From DASZHC01 sp035938215 (GTDB taxonomy: Bacteria > Verrucomicrobiota > Verrucomicrobiia > Chthoniobacterales > JAFAMB01): a stretch of DNA of 46,929 nt. Made by a program: the position numbers and the translations under genes. The stretch's first letter is position 1, and the number at the start of each line of letters is the position of its first letter. The stretch spans positions 1-46,929 of the forward strand of contig DASZHC010000065.1 in the NCBI GenBank assembly GCA_035938215.1. The letters run 5' to 3'. Positions 34,148-42,144 of this stretch are shown one piece after another. The notes beneath the pieces were generated by a model, which was given only the letters and a program-made list of their open reading frames with translations, made no database searches and was not told the origin of the DNA.

Positions 34148-34185
34148 ATAATGTAAAGTTAAAAAATTTCGTCAACCGAAATTTT
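34148..34185 (-). promoter_or_regulatory. Possible sigma-70 promoter with an overlapping inverted repeat
   Basis: On the minus strand, TTGACG (34170-34175) and CATTAT (34148-34153) are 16 bp apart. The perfect inverted repeat AAAATTTCG-TCAAC-CGAAATTTT (34163-34185) covers the -35 box, a typical place for a repressor. It could drive the DUF2934 gene with a leader of about 200 bases. No other gene was seen in the surrounding gap 33945-34291. Moderate to low certainty. Confidence 0.4.
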
Positions 34186-34291
34186 CTGAGTTTGCACCCC
34201 CCAACGCCGGCCTCGGCTCTCGAGAAGCGAGCGGACACCAAGCTTCGTACTCTCCGTGTCTCTGTGGTGAGCCACCGGTTCGATCTCGAAT

Positions 34292-34498
34292 TCAGGCCCC
34301 TTCAAGATGGCCGATGATCTTGAGCTGTTGCTCGTTCAGATACGTATGGATGAAGCAGTTCTCCGACGGATAATAGATGGCCACCAGCCAAAGTTCGCTC
34401 TCCTCGTAACGTCGCAAGATCACGCTCAACCTGCGCCGGAACGGACCGGAAAGAACTTCAGCCAGATCTCCAGTCCGAAATTCCACGTCGCTAGCCAT
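34292..34498 (-). CDS. Small hypothetical protein
   Basis: A 68-residue protein from ATG 34498 that I do not recognise. It starts MASDVEFRTGDLAEVLSGPF and goes on with regularly alternating hydrophobic and charged residues (RRLSVILRRYEESELWLVAI). The GDLAEVLSGPF part faintly recalls a KOW-like small beta-barrel, but this is weak. It is divergent from the dienelactone hydrolase, whose start is about 200 bp away. The frame is open to 34534. Coding is likely from the amino-acid pattern, not certain. Confidence 0.5.
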   Translation of the reverse strand: MASDVEFRTGDLAEVLSGPFRRRLSVILRRYEESELWLVAIYYPSENCFIHTYLNEQQLKIIGHLEGA

Positions 34499-34694
34499 GA
34501 CGACGACACTCGACGGATCGCCGATGGCCCGCAAGTAATGACCTGCATTCCAAGAGAAGTTGTGTGGCGCGTAACGAGTCGGACCAGTTTTTCCAGGTTC
34601 TGTTGGATCAAGCCTCGAGTCTGCTCGCGCTGCTTTCGGATTGACAGCCGTAGGTCTTGCGCCCTATCAGCATTTCTTATCACCTTCCCCGTTT

Positions 34695-35480
34695 ATGACC
34701 ATCAAAGACGACGAATCCATTGACCTTTCAACACAAGCCGGACCCATGAGGACCTACGTTTTGCGTCCCGTCGCCGAAGGCCGGTACCCGGGAATCGTCC
34801 TGTTTTCCGAAATTTTCCAGGTCACCGGACCGATCCGGAGAACTGCGGCGCTGCTGGCGGGCCACGGCTTCGTCGTGACGGTGCCGGAGATTTTTCATGA
34901 ACTCGAACAGCCGGGCACGGTATTGCCCTATGATCAGGCCGGAGCCGATCGCGGCAACACCGATAAGATTACCAAGGAATTGTCGAGTTACGATGCCGAT
35001 GCGCGCGTCGCTCTCAACTACTTGCAATCGCATCCGCAATGCACCGGCAAGCTTGGTGTTATGGGGTTCTGCATAGGCGGGCACCTCGCTTTTCGAGCGG
35101 CGATGAATCCCGAAGTGCTCGCTGCGACGTGTTGCTATCCGACCGATATTCACAAGCGAAGTCTCGGCAAGGGTATGAGCGACAACTCGCTCGACAGGAT
35201 TCCCGAGATTAAAGGCGAGCTGCTAATGGTCTTTGGCCGGCAGGATCCGCACGTTCCGCGCGAGGGTCGGGCGAGCATTTATAACACTCTGGCTGATGCG
35301 GACATTAGCTTCAGTTGGCACGAATTTAATGGCGCACACGCTTTCATGCGTGACGAAGGATACCGTTACGATCCCGCAGCGGCCCGCATTGTGTACGCGA
35401 TGGCGCTCGAGCTCTTCAACCGAAAACTAGCTGAAGGAGACATTAGCAGAACCCAGACTCGAGCCGAGACCGCTCACTGA
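34695..35480 (+). CDS. Dienelactone hydrolase family protein
   Basis: A 261-residue alpha/beta hydrolase. The catalytic Cys is in GVMGFCIGGHLAFRAA (nucleophile elbow G-x-C-x-G-G), Asp in VFGRQDPHVP and His in FNGAHAFMRDEGYRYD. FSEIFQVTGPIR carries the Glu that keeps the cysteine inactive until substrate binds, as known in dienelactone hydrolase. The enzyme opens lactone rings, and carboxymethylenebutenolidase of aromatic degradation is the type member; many relatives have other substrates. ATG 34695 fits the family start (MTIKDDESIDL); the frame is open to 34641. No aromatic-degradation gene is near. Confidence 0.9.
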   Translation: MTIKDDESIDLSTQAGPMRTYVLRPVAEGRYPGIVLFSEIFQVTGPIRRTAALLAGHGFVVTVPEIFHELEQPGTVLPYDQAGADRGNTDKITKELSSYDADARVALNYLQSHPQCTGKLGVMGFCIGGHLAFRAAMNPEVLAATCCYPTDIHKRSLGKGMSDNSLDRIPEIKGELLMVFGRQDPHVPREGRASIYNTLADADISFSWHEFNGAHAFMRDEGYRYDPAAARIVYAMALELFNRKLAEGDISRTQTRAETAH

Positions 35481-35568
35481 TGGGAGCGTCTGAAGCGCAG
35501 GAAACGCCGCAAGCGCTCGGAGATCGGGCTCTGCCTTTCTGACCTTCCAACTGTTTGCCCCTCAGGCA

Positions 35569-35964
35569 TCAAAACGGATTAACGACTCGCAGTCGACCGT
35601 TAACGAGTAATCCATCCTGAAGATCTTCTGAGAACAGTGTATCGCACTCCGCTAAGAGAGCTGCCGATGCTATCATCGCGTCGTACACCGAAAGACGGTA
35701 ACGTTCAGCTAGATGAATTCCAGCATGGTGCATCTCAATTGTCACGGGTTCAACCTTCAAAAGACCGCGCACCATCGAGAGAAAATCGCGGGTCTCCGCG
35801 CAGGAGATACCCATTTTGCGCCGCGCAACATTAGCGATCTCATTAAGAACCTGAACACTGATCGTGCCGCCGCTGGCGATGAGTTCTTCCGCACGATCAG
35901 CTTTCGCCTGTTGCCCGGAAGCAAGATATAGAATGACGTTTGAGTCAAGAAAACTACCGGGCAT
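35569..35964 (-). CDS. PIN-domain toxin, VapC type
   Basis: A 131-residue PIN ribonuclease. The acidic residues that bind Mg2+ are in place: Asp7 in FLDSNVILYL, Glu in VLNEIANVARRK, Asp in SVYDAMIASAALL, and Asp in LFSEDLQDG. Such proteins cut tRNA or rRNA and stop growth when not neutralised by the antitoxin. The start overlaps the upstream AbrB-type gene by 11 bases on the same strand, the usual arrangement for a toxin-antitoxin pair. The exact RNA target is unknown. Confidence 0.92.
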   Translation of the reverse strand: MPGSFLDSNVILYLASGQQAKADRAEELIASGGTISVQVLNEIANVARRKMGISCAETRDFLSMVRGLLKVEPVTIEMHHAGIHLAERYRLSVYDAMIASAALLAECDTLFSEDLQDGLLVNGRLRVVNPF

Positions 35965-36184
35965 TCGCCTCGTCCCGATTGAATTTAAAATCGTCAGGCA
36001 GGCGACCGCGAAATGCGCGCAGCCGCTTCAGCAAATCCTCGCGAGACGCCTTACGCGAGACATTGAACCTGCGAATATCGGCAACGGCTATCTCGATTTC
36101 GTCACCTTCTTTTAATTCCAGTAGCTCAACGATGGCGGCAGGAAGCCGGATTGCGAGGCTATTACCCCACTTCGAAACACGCAT
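35954..36184 (-). CDS. AbrB/MazE-type antitoxin
   Basis: A 76-residue DNA-binding protein from ATG 36184. The SpoVT/AbrB fold is clear at the start: MRVSKWGNSLAIRLPAAIVE followed by LLELKEGDEIEIAV. The charged C-terminal part (REDLLKRLRAFRGRLPDDFK) should bind the toxin. The frame is open to 36223, but the earlier start would fall inside a possible promoter. It is followed, with overlap, by the VapC-type toxin. Pairs of this kind repress their own promoter. Confidence 0.9.
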   Translation of the reverse strand: MRVSKWGNSLAIRLPAAIVELLELKEGDEIEIAVADIRRFNVSRKASREDLLKRLRAFRGRLPDDFKFNRDEANAR

Positions 36185-36210
36185 AGCTTTGTCTGGATAT
36201 ACGCCTCTGC

Positions 36211-36241
36211 AAAAGTATATCATCTTTTAGCTGTGTCAAAG
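36211..36241 (-). promoter_or_regulatory. Possible promoter and operator of the toxin-antitoxin pair
   Basis: On the minus strand, TTGACA (36234-36239) stands near TATACT (36214-36219); the 14-bp spacing is short, but CTTTGA shifted by two bases gives 16. The inverted repeat AAAAGTATATCATCTTTT (36211-36228) covers the -10 box and is a fitting operator for an AbrB-type repressor. The rest of the gap up to the helicase start (36242-36523) shows no gene. Confidence 0.5.
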
Positions 36242-36523
36242 AGATTACGGAGATTGCCCCGGTTAACGGAGAGAACCTCGATGGAGCCTGAGAAATAAGA
36301 TGAGAGGAGCCTTCAAACGTCGAACCGTGGAGATGGTGCTCGATGATGGCCCGAAGCGTGAAGCAAGTGGACGATTCGATTCGTTCAAAGAAATGCGAAT
36401 TCGACTGAATCTTTCGAAATTGTCGATTGATGTAGAGTTTGGTTGATTATAGCAGCAATTGGAAGACTCATTGGCGAACGAAGCGTTCGAGTTTTCGCTC
36501 GAAAGCAAATGAGACAGTACGGA

Positions 36524-39500
36524 ATGAACAAGACACTATCCGCCAATGATCGAGATAGGATGCTCGATATTCTAAATTACTGGCACAAGATCGAGTTCTT
36601 CCTCCCTTTTGATCTCGATGCCCAAATTGCGGAGTGCGATGACTGGCAGATTCATTGGCTTCATTCAGATGCGCTCGCAGATGAGAATTGGAGCCTATGG
36701 AAACCGAACATTCCCGATACACACATTCTTAATTCTTACAGTCTGTACCTCGGAATCTTTGACAAAGCCGAGTGTGCACAGGTCTATAGACAATTTGGTG
36801 CGGTTTCCCTTGGCTCTGCGGATGAATTCGAGGACGCGGAGCGCGCGGACTTGGAAGGATCGACCTGTTTTGCGAAGGTCAAGCTCTCCGTAGATGGCGT
36901 GCCGTGCTTTGAAAGGCTTTCGATTTCGACCTTGCCCTGGGCTTTGGGCCGCGCACAAGAGAGCGGTCTCTCCTCGTTGGGGTACGACGCCTTCGAGACA
37001 GCGAAACTACGGTTGTCGGAGCTTCTGGCCAATTTTCGATCGGACTACGGAGTTGGCTGGGAAGAGGAATCTTCGAAGCGGGCGATTGCCAACTCGGAAA
37101 TCATCGGTTTGCACGGGCTGCTTTGCGAATGGGCGGGATACGTGCCCGCAGACTGTGGGCGGCTAGCCGTGTTAGTGGCCAACACCACCGAAAAGAGGTC
37201 TGCAATGCGGGCGCAAAAGACCGAGCCTGACAGGAAGATTGCAGGCCGGATCCGAAACGACGCCGAAACCCTTGCCGCCCTCGGCGATTCCGAGCAAGAC
37301 GAAGAGGACGAAGATTCGATTGAGCCTGAAATCGATATTTTGAACAGTTTTTTCATTCGCGATATCGAGCTGGCAATAGCTTTCCTCAGAGCAGGCGACA
37401 TTCCCCAGACGCTTGCAGAATATCTAGCCGAGCCGGTGCCTGAGAATCGAATCGATCTTTATAGCGATATTGGGCGTCAGAAGATCATTGATATTCTGCA
37501 TCCCAAGCGTCTCAATCGAGCGCATTGGTTCGACAAGCCGGAAAATGCGCTGAGTTTGATGCAGCAGTTTGCAATCAACATCGCTTTGGACCAGGCTGCC
37601 GGATCGAGCTTGTTTTCCGTCAACGGTCCGCCAGGTACTGGAAAGACCACTCTATTGAGGGACATTTTTGCGGAAAACATCGTGCGACGCGCCAAAGTCC
37701 TCGCTTCACTTGCTACAGCGGCGGACGCGTTCGAAGCCAGTGAATATACACATGTCCATTTCAACGATAGAACGGATGCGAGTAAAATCCGTGTACTAAA
37801 ACCTGCACTAACTGGGTTCGAAATGGTGGTTGCCTCAACCAATAATGCGGCGGTCGAAAATATCTCGGTCGATTTGCCGAAGCGCGATAGCCTTCGTGAA
37901 CCGTGGCGTTCACAAAAGTACTTGCAGGCCGTCGCTTACAAAGTAGCCGCGCAAAAGAATGAGTGGAGATTCGTCAAGCTTGCTCCCGGCGATGTCCCAT
38001 GGGGACTTATTTCATGTGTCTTAGGCAAAGCCAGAAATCGACACACTTTCAAGGAACGGTTCATTTTCATGGCAGATAAAAGGGAAAAAGAACTAATCCC
38101 TTCGGAGACTCCGAATCCGCAGACGATTATACAGTGGATAGACAATTATCAGGGACCGTCCTTCAGCGCCGCAAAGAAACAATTTCGATTGGCCTGGGAA
38201 GCGGTTAGCGAGAAGCTCGAGAGTTTGGCACGCTTTGCTGAATTGCACTCCAATCCTATCAATCTATCGGAGGGCGCCTTTGCTGCTGACGAGGTCAATG
38301 CCCTCAACCACTGGAGACGCGAAAGTCAGCGCATTCAAAAGCAAATCAGTGAAATGGTCGCAAAGCGAAGCGAACTGAACGAGCGTTGTTTGTCCCTGAA
38401 AGAGCACGAGCGGCTGCTTGATCGGAGCGCCCCTGGAATGTGGGCGAAATTGTTGCGGCGAGCTGAAGCAAGAACGCACAGACAGCAGATTCGTGAGAAC
38501 GCATCTGAACAGCGAGCAATTCTGCGCGAGATAGCCCGACTGAGACATGACCTCGATGAGCTCGGTAAACAGGGCGAAAATGCGGCAAACGCCTGCTCAG
38601 CCGCAGAAAATGCCTTGCAAAAGAAGCGAGAGATTTGGACTTCAAAAAAAGCCGAATTAGAAGATTTAAGCCGGGAATTTGGCGGAATTGAGTCCCTTGC
38701 GAACGCCGCTGATCTTGAAACCGCCGATGTTCAGAAGAAAGGATTGTGGTACAATCAAGAATTAACCGTTCAGCGAACGGAACTGTTTGCGGCCGCATTG
38801 TCCTTGCATGAAGCATGGCTTGCCGAAGTGGGAAGAAGCGGCGGCGGTTTTCGGGGCAATATTTACTCCGTTGCTAAGTTGCTGTCGAATAAGCAACCTG
38901 ATTGCCCAAGTCATGTTCCACTGATCTGGCAAAGCCTTTTCATGATAGTTCCGGTCGTTTCGACCACATTCGCCTCCTTCGCAAATCAATTCCGGAATTG
39001 TGGCCCAGGTGATATCGGCTGGCTGTTCATAGATGAAGCGGGTCAAGGTGTTCCGCAGGCTGCGGTTGGAGCGCTTTGGCGCGCGAACCGGGCAATTATC
39101 GTGGGCGATCCACTTCAAATTGAGCCGGTATTTACGTTGCCTAGCAGGCTGATATCAGCATTATCTGGTCTCTCACCGCACACTCGCGATCTTGCATATG
39201 CGCCGAACAAAATTTCGATCCAAAAACTTGGTGACGGCGCCAATCGCTACGGAACGTATCTCGGTTCCGAGGATTCCGGCCGATTATGGATAGGCAGTCC
39301 CCTCCGCGTCCACAGAAGGTGCATCAATCCAATGTTCGATATCTCGAATTGCATCGCCTACGAGGGAAAGATGATATTTGGACTCGAAGAAAGCGAACTT
39401 CCCGACGGCCCGCCGATACCTTGCGGTAGCGCTTGGATCGATGTTGGTGGCCAAGTCCGAAGCAGGCAAGAGGTTCCAGGCCAGACCAGGCTAGTGGTTG

Positions 39501-39976
39501 AATTGATTGTCAGTTGCTACGCTAGAGACCAGACACTGCCGGCTTTATACGTGATTACCCCTTTTAGGGCGATCAAGAAGGCAATATCTGAAGCTTTGGA
39601 GAACGCAGATTGGTCGAAAACAGTCGCCTTTGACGTTACGCTTCCGAAAAAGGGCGAAATCCGGAAGTGGTGCAAACAACGCGTCGGTACATTGCACACC
39701 TTCCAAGGTAAGGAAGAGGACACGGTGGTCATGGTGCTTGGTGCGGATGGCCAGCACCTAGGCTCTGCGCAATGGGCCTCTTCCAAACCGAATCTATTGA
39801 ATGTAGCCGTTACTCGAGCCAAGCGACGTTTTTTCATAGTCGGAGACAAAGCCCTCTGGGGCAAGATGCCGTACTTTAGTGAGGCTGCTGCCAATTCCAA
39901 ATTGTCACGCAGAACGCCGGAGGAATTTCTTTGCCGCAACTTTTCAGGAACTGGTGGCGGAAGTCCTCAGATTTGA
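36524..39976 (+). CDS. Large UPF1-like superfamily 1 helicase with N-terminal extension
   Basis: A 1150-residue protein. An N-terminal region of about 350 residues has no domain I can name; it begins NDRDRMLDILNYWHKIEFFL and includes an acidic run (EQDEEDEDSIEPE). The helicase core has motif I NGPPGTGKTTLLRD (from about residue 368), motif II FIDEAGQGVPQ (about 837), motif III GDPLQIEP (about 861), motif V TLHTFQGKEEDTV (about 1055) and motif VI NVAVTRAKRR (about 1091). Between motifs I and II is a long charged coiled-coil insertion (about 590-740). This is the UPF1/Dna2-like order. The last residues SGTGGGSPQI come from a dispersed repeat. ATG 36524 is chosen, as the frame before it (to TTG 36443) has no ribosome site. 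It stands alone, divergent from a toxin-antitoxin pair; a defence role is possible but not shown. Confidence 0.9.
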   Translation: MNKTLSANDRDRMLDILNYWHKIEFFLPFDLDAQIAECDDWQIHWLHSDALADENWSLWKPNIPDTHILNSYSLYLGIFDKAECAQVYRQFGAVSLGSADEFEDAERADLEGSTCFAKVKLSVDGVPCFERLSISTLPWALGRAQESGLSSLGYDAFETAKLRLSELLANFRSDYGVGWEEESSKRAIANSEIIGLHGLLCEWAGYVPADCGRLAVLVANTTEKRSAMRAQKTEPDRKIAGRIRNDAETLAALGDSEQDEEDEDSIEPEIDILNSFFIRDIELAIAFLRAGDIPQTLAEYLAEPVPENRIDLYSDIGRQKIIDILHPKRLNRAHWFDKPENALSLMQQFAINIALDQAAGSSLFSVNGPPGTGKTTLLRDIFAENIVRRAKVLASLATAADAFEASEYTHVHFNDRTDASKIRVLKPALTGFEMVVASTNNAAVENISVDLPKRDSLREPWRSQKYLQAVAYKVAAQKNEWRFVKLAPGDVPWGLISCVLGKARNRHTFKERFIFMADKREKELIPSETPNPQTIIQWIDNYQGPSFSAAKKQFRLAWEAVSEKLESLARFAELHSNPINLSEGAFAADEVNALNHWRRESQRIQKQISEMVAKRSELNERCLSLKEHERLLDRSAPGMWAKLLRRAEARTHRQQIRENASEQRAILREIARLRHDLDELGKQGENAANACSAAENALQKKREIWTSKKAELEDLSREFGGIESLANAADLETADVQKKGLWYNQELTVQRTELFAAALSLHEAWLAEVGRSGGGFRGNIYSVAKLLSNKQPDCPSHVPLIWQSLFMIVPVVSTTFASFANQFRNCGPGDIGWLFIDEAGQGVPQAAVGALWRANRAIIVGDPLQIEPVFTLPSRLISALSGLSPHTRDLAYAPNKISIQKLGDGANRYGTYLGSEDSGRLWIGSPLRVHRRCINPMFDISNCIAYEGKMIFGLEESELPDGPPIPCGSAWIDVGGQVRSRQEVPGQTRLVVELIVSCYARDQTLPALYVITPFRAIKKAISEALENADWSKTVAFDVTLPKKGEIRKWCKQRVGTLHTFQGKEEDTVVMVLGADGQHLGSAQWASSKPNLLNVAVTRAKRRFFIVGDKALWGKMPYFSEAAANSKLSRRTPEEFLCRNFSGTGGGSPQI

Positions 39977-39978
39977 GG
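39947..39978. repeat. Third copy of the GGAACTGGYGGYGGAAG repeat with short hairpin
   Basis: GGAACTGGTGGCGGAAG here matches the repeat arm at 7866 at 15 of 17 positions. It is followed by CCTCAGATTTGAGG, whose arms CCTCA/TGAGG can pair. It encodes the helicase's C-terminal SGTGGGSPQI and its stop, as the arm at 8016-8041 encodes the end of RarA. Confidence 0.55.
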
Positions 39979-40356
39979 GACTCACGTTTGTCTTTCAGCT
40001 GTTTGATGAGTTGGGCAGTTGGGCCCTGGTTTCAAACGTTGTTTGCTTTGTTTTCTCCTGTTCAGCAAAAACTTCGGTTACTTCTGTGTTCGGAAACAGC
40101 AAAAGCATGTAAACAGAAGGTAACTAAGGGAACAAAGGGCTTTAGGGCCGTGGAATTGGCGCGCAGAATCTTCTTTGGTGAACTGGATTGCTCTACTTTT
40201 TTTGCGCACAGCACTTTTATTGGCTCATTGATGGGGCAGGCTCGACCCGACAGCGGAATTATGCGCGCCCTAAAAAAACCCAAGCTTCTTGCACAAGTCA
40301 CAGAGCCGCAGGTCGTTGCGAACGCTAGCCAGCAATCGAAAAACGGCAACTCAACT
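39977..40356. other. Intergenic stretch with an ACAGAAGG-type inverted repeat
   Basis: These 380 bases between the helicase and fmt show no gene that could be supported. GGTTACTTCTGT (40076-40087) pairs with ACAGAAGGTAACT (40113-40125) with one bulged base and a 25-base loop; the following AAGGGAACAAAGGG continues a repetitive A/G-rich pattern. It may be the 3' structure for one of the two convergent transcripts or another small repeat. Confidence 0.45.
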
Positions 40357-41313
40357 TCAAACACCGTTCCCAAGCGAGGTTCCCGGCTCTAACGGAAATC
40401 CGCGCACAAATTCCGCGGCTGCAAGGCGGCGCTTGCCCTCGATTTGGACCTCTCTCAGCAGCAATCCACCCGCGCCGCAGCCGACGGAGACTCCGCGGCA
40501 CCCGACCCGCTCAACAACACCGATTGCTCCGGACATCCGATGCACAGGCAATGCATTATGGATTTTCAGTTTCTTGACCGTGCCACCCGGATTTTTGACC
40601 CATGTGAATGCGCCCGGCCATGGATTCATTGCTCGCACAAGGCGATCCAGGTACCAGCAATCGCGCGACCAGTCAATCATACCCGATTCGCGGTTGAGTT
40701 TCGGGGCGTAGGTCGCCTGCGACTGATCCTGCGGAGTCCTGGGAGCCCTTCTCTCAAGCACGAGATCCAGGGCGGAGACCAAAACTTCCGGTCCGATCGC
40801 TGCTAAACGATCGTGCAAGGAGCCGGCTGTCTCCCGCCGTCGAATCGGGATAGATCTGGCGACCAGAATATCGCCGGAATCCAGCCCTTGCTCCATATAC
40901 ATCAGCGTAATACCGCTCGATTCGTCTCCTTCAAGAATTGAAGCCTGAATCGGTGCGGCGCCGCGATGGCGCGGCAGGAGTGAAGCGTGCAGGTTCAGAC
41001 AACCGAGAGCCGGCATTTCCAACAAGCCCTTGGGAAGGATTTGTCCGTAAGCCATCACCACAATCAGATCCGGTGAAAATGCCGCGAGGCGTTCCACCTC
41101 TTCAGGGCGTCGCACTTTCTCTGGCTGCAATACAGGGAGATTAAAGCTCATCGCCACAGCCTTGGTGGCCGGCGGCATGAGTATCTGAGACCTTCCGACC
41201 GGTTTATCGGGTTGCGTTACGACAGCAACCAACTCAACCGACGAAGCGTTTGCAAGCCAGTGAAGGACCGGTAAACCGATCTCTCCGGTCCCCATAAAAA
41301 CGACCCGAGTCAC
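40357..41313 (-). CDS. fmt: Methionyl-tRNA formyltransferase
   Basis: A 318-residue enzyme that formylates the initiator Met-tRNA with 10-formyl-THF. It begins MTRVVFMGTGEIGLPVLHWL. The catalytic region is recognisable as LNLHASLLPRHRGAAPIQAS followed by GDESSGITLMYMEQGLDSGD, and the C-terminal tRNA-binding domain by AVALYYL-unlike but family-typical stretches such as YAPKLNRESGMIDWSRDCWY. Normal length. The ATG overlaps the stop of the adenylate kinase gene (ATGA), so the two are translated together. No def gene is in the window. Confidence 0.96.
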   Translation of the reverse strand: MTRVVFMGTGEIGLPVLHWLANASSVELVAVVTQPDKPVGRSQILMPPATKAVAMSFNLPVLQPEKVRRPEEVERLAAFSPDLIVVMAYGQILPKGLLEMPALGCLNLHASLLPRHRGAAPIQASILEGDESSGITLMYMEQGLDSGDILVARSIPIRRRETAGSLHDRLAAIGPEVLVSALDLVLERRAPRTPQDQSQATYAPKLNRESGMIDWSRDCWYLDRLVRAMNPWPGAFTWVKNPGGTVKKLKIHNALPVHRMSGAIGVVERVGCRGVSVGCGAGGLLLREVQIEGKRRLAAAEFVRGFPLEPGTSLGNGV

Positions 41314-41918
41314 GCAACGGACGCAATCGATTCGTGGCTGGCATTCCAGATGGCGCTGATAATGTCCTGAAGAACCTTTACCGGAGGTTGAAGAGCATCA
41401 AGTGTTGTTACCAGGCCTGTGTAAAAGTTCAGAACCGGTTTTGTCTCGGCCTCGTAGGTCAGCAAACGCTTGCGGATCACTTCTTCGTTTGCGTCATCCA
41501 AGCGGTTGTCCTTAATCGCGCGCTTTCGTAATCTTCGAACCAGTTCGTCCCGGTCCGGACACGAGAGATGGAAGACCTGTTTCACATCAATCAGCCGTTC
41601 CATAAGCTTGGCCTGATTCACATTGCGCGGTATTCCGTCAAGCACCAGAGCGTCGATGTCCGGCTTGAATTCAGCCTCCAGGACCTGCGCTTCAATCTTT
41701 GTCCGCCAGAGTTCGACAGTCAGATCATCCGGCACCAGCAATCCCTTGCTCGAGTACTCGATAAACTTCTGTCCAAGCGGAGTTCGAAGATCGAGAGAAC
41801 GAAACACTTCGCCACACGCGCAATGGAAGAATCGTGGAACGCTTCCCAGGACTTTGCCTTGCGTTCCTTTTCCACTGCCGGGAGCGCCCATGAAAAGATA
41901 AGTTACATAACGGGTCAT
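41310..41918 (-). CDS. adk: Adenylate kinase (short-lid form)
   Basis: A 202-residue nucleoside monophosphate kinase. P-loop MGAPGSGKGTQGKVLG at the start, then a DLRTPLGQKFIEYSSKGLLV segment, LVLDGIPRNVNQAKLME and the Arg-rich CPDRDELVRRLRKRAIKDNR. The LID between RRLRKRA and EEVIRKRL is only about a dozen residues and has no zinc cysteines, so it is a short type. ATG 41918 starts the normal protein; the frame is open to 41993. The adk-fmt overlap of four bases suggests a shared transcript. It could act on a nucleotide other than AMP, since short-lid relatives include UMP/CMP kinases. Confidence 0.88.
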   Translation of the reverse strand: MTRYVTYLFMGAPGSGKGTQGKVLGSVPRFFHCACGEVFRSLDLRTPLGQKFIEYSSKGLLVPDDLTVELWRTKIEAQVLEAEFKPDIDALVLDGIPRNVNQAKLMERLIDVKQVFHLSCPDRDELVRRLRKRAIKDNRLDDANEEVIRKRLLTYEAETKPVLNFYTGLVTTLDALQPPVKVLQDIISAIWNASHESIASVA

Positions 41919-42144
41919 AAATTGGAGGGATCTATAAGCGGGACCGGGGAATCCAAAGGTACCGGATTCCCAGACACATGCAAATGCGGCCACGAATCAA
42001 GCCTAAAGCAGTATGCTAATCGCGCGGACAATTGCTCCAGCCTCGGTCCCCTAAGAGCGCGGCCGACTCCTCCAATCGAGACTTTTTTCAGTAAGCGCAT
42101 ATCTTGGATTGGCTTCCCAATCCTTGTGCGCTTTAATAACCGGC

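Noticed and set aside
34499..34723. Plus-strand frame through the small hypothetical gene region
   Set aside because: It overlaps both the small minus-strand gene and the start of the dienelactone hydrolase and shows no family or start signal.
36443..36523. Longer N-terminus of the helicase from TTG 36443
   Set aside because: The extra 27 residues have a rare start codon and no ribosome site; the start at 36524 gives a better-looking N-terminus, though not proven.
38346..38816. Antisense frame inside the helicase coiled-coil region
   Set aside because: A shadow of the helicase reading frame; the sense strand has clear helicase motifs on both sides.
39931..40392. Frame of 153 codons at the end of the helicase gene
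   Set aside because: It is the shifted frame of the helicase end and then runs through repeat sequence and the antisense of fmt; no protein character.
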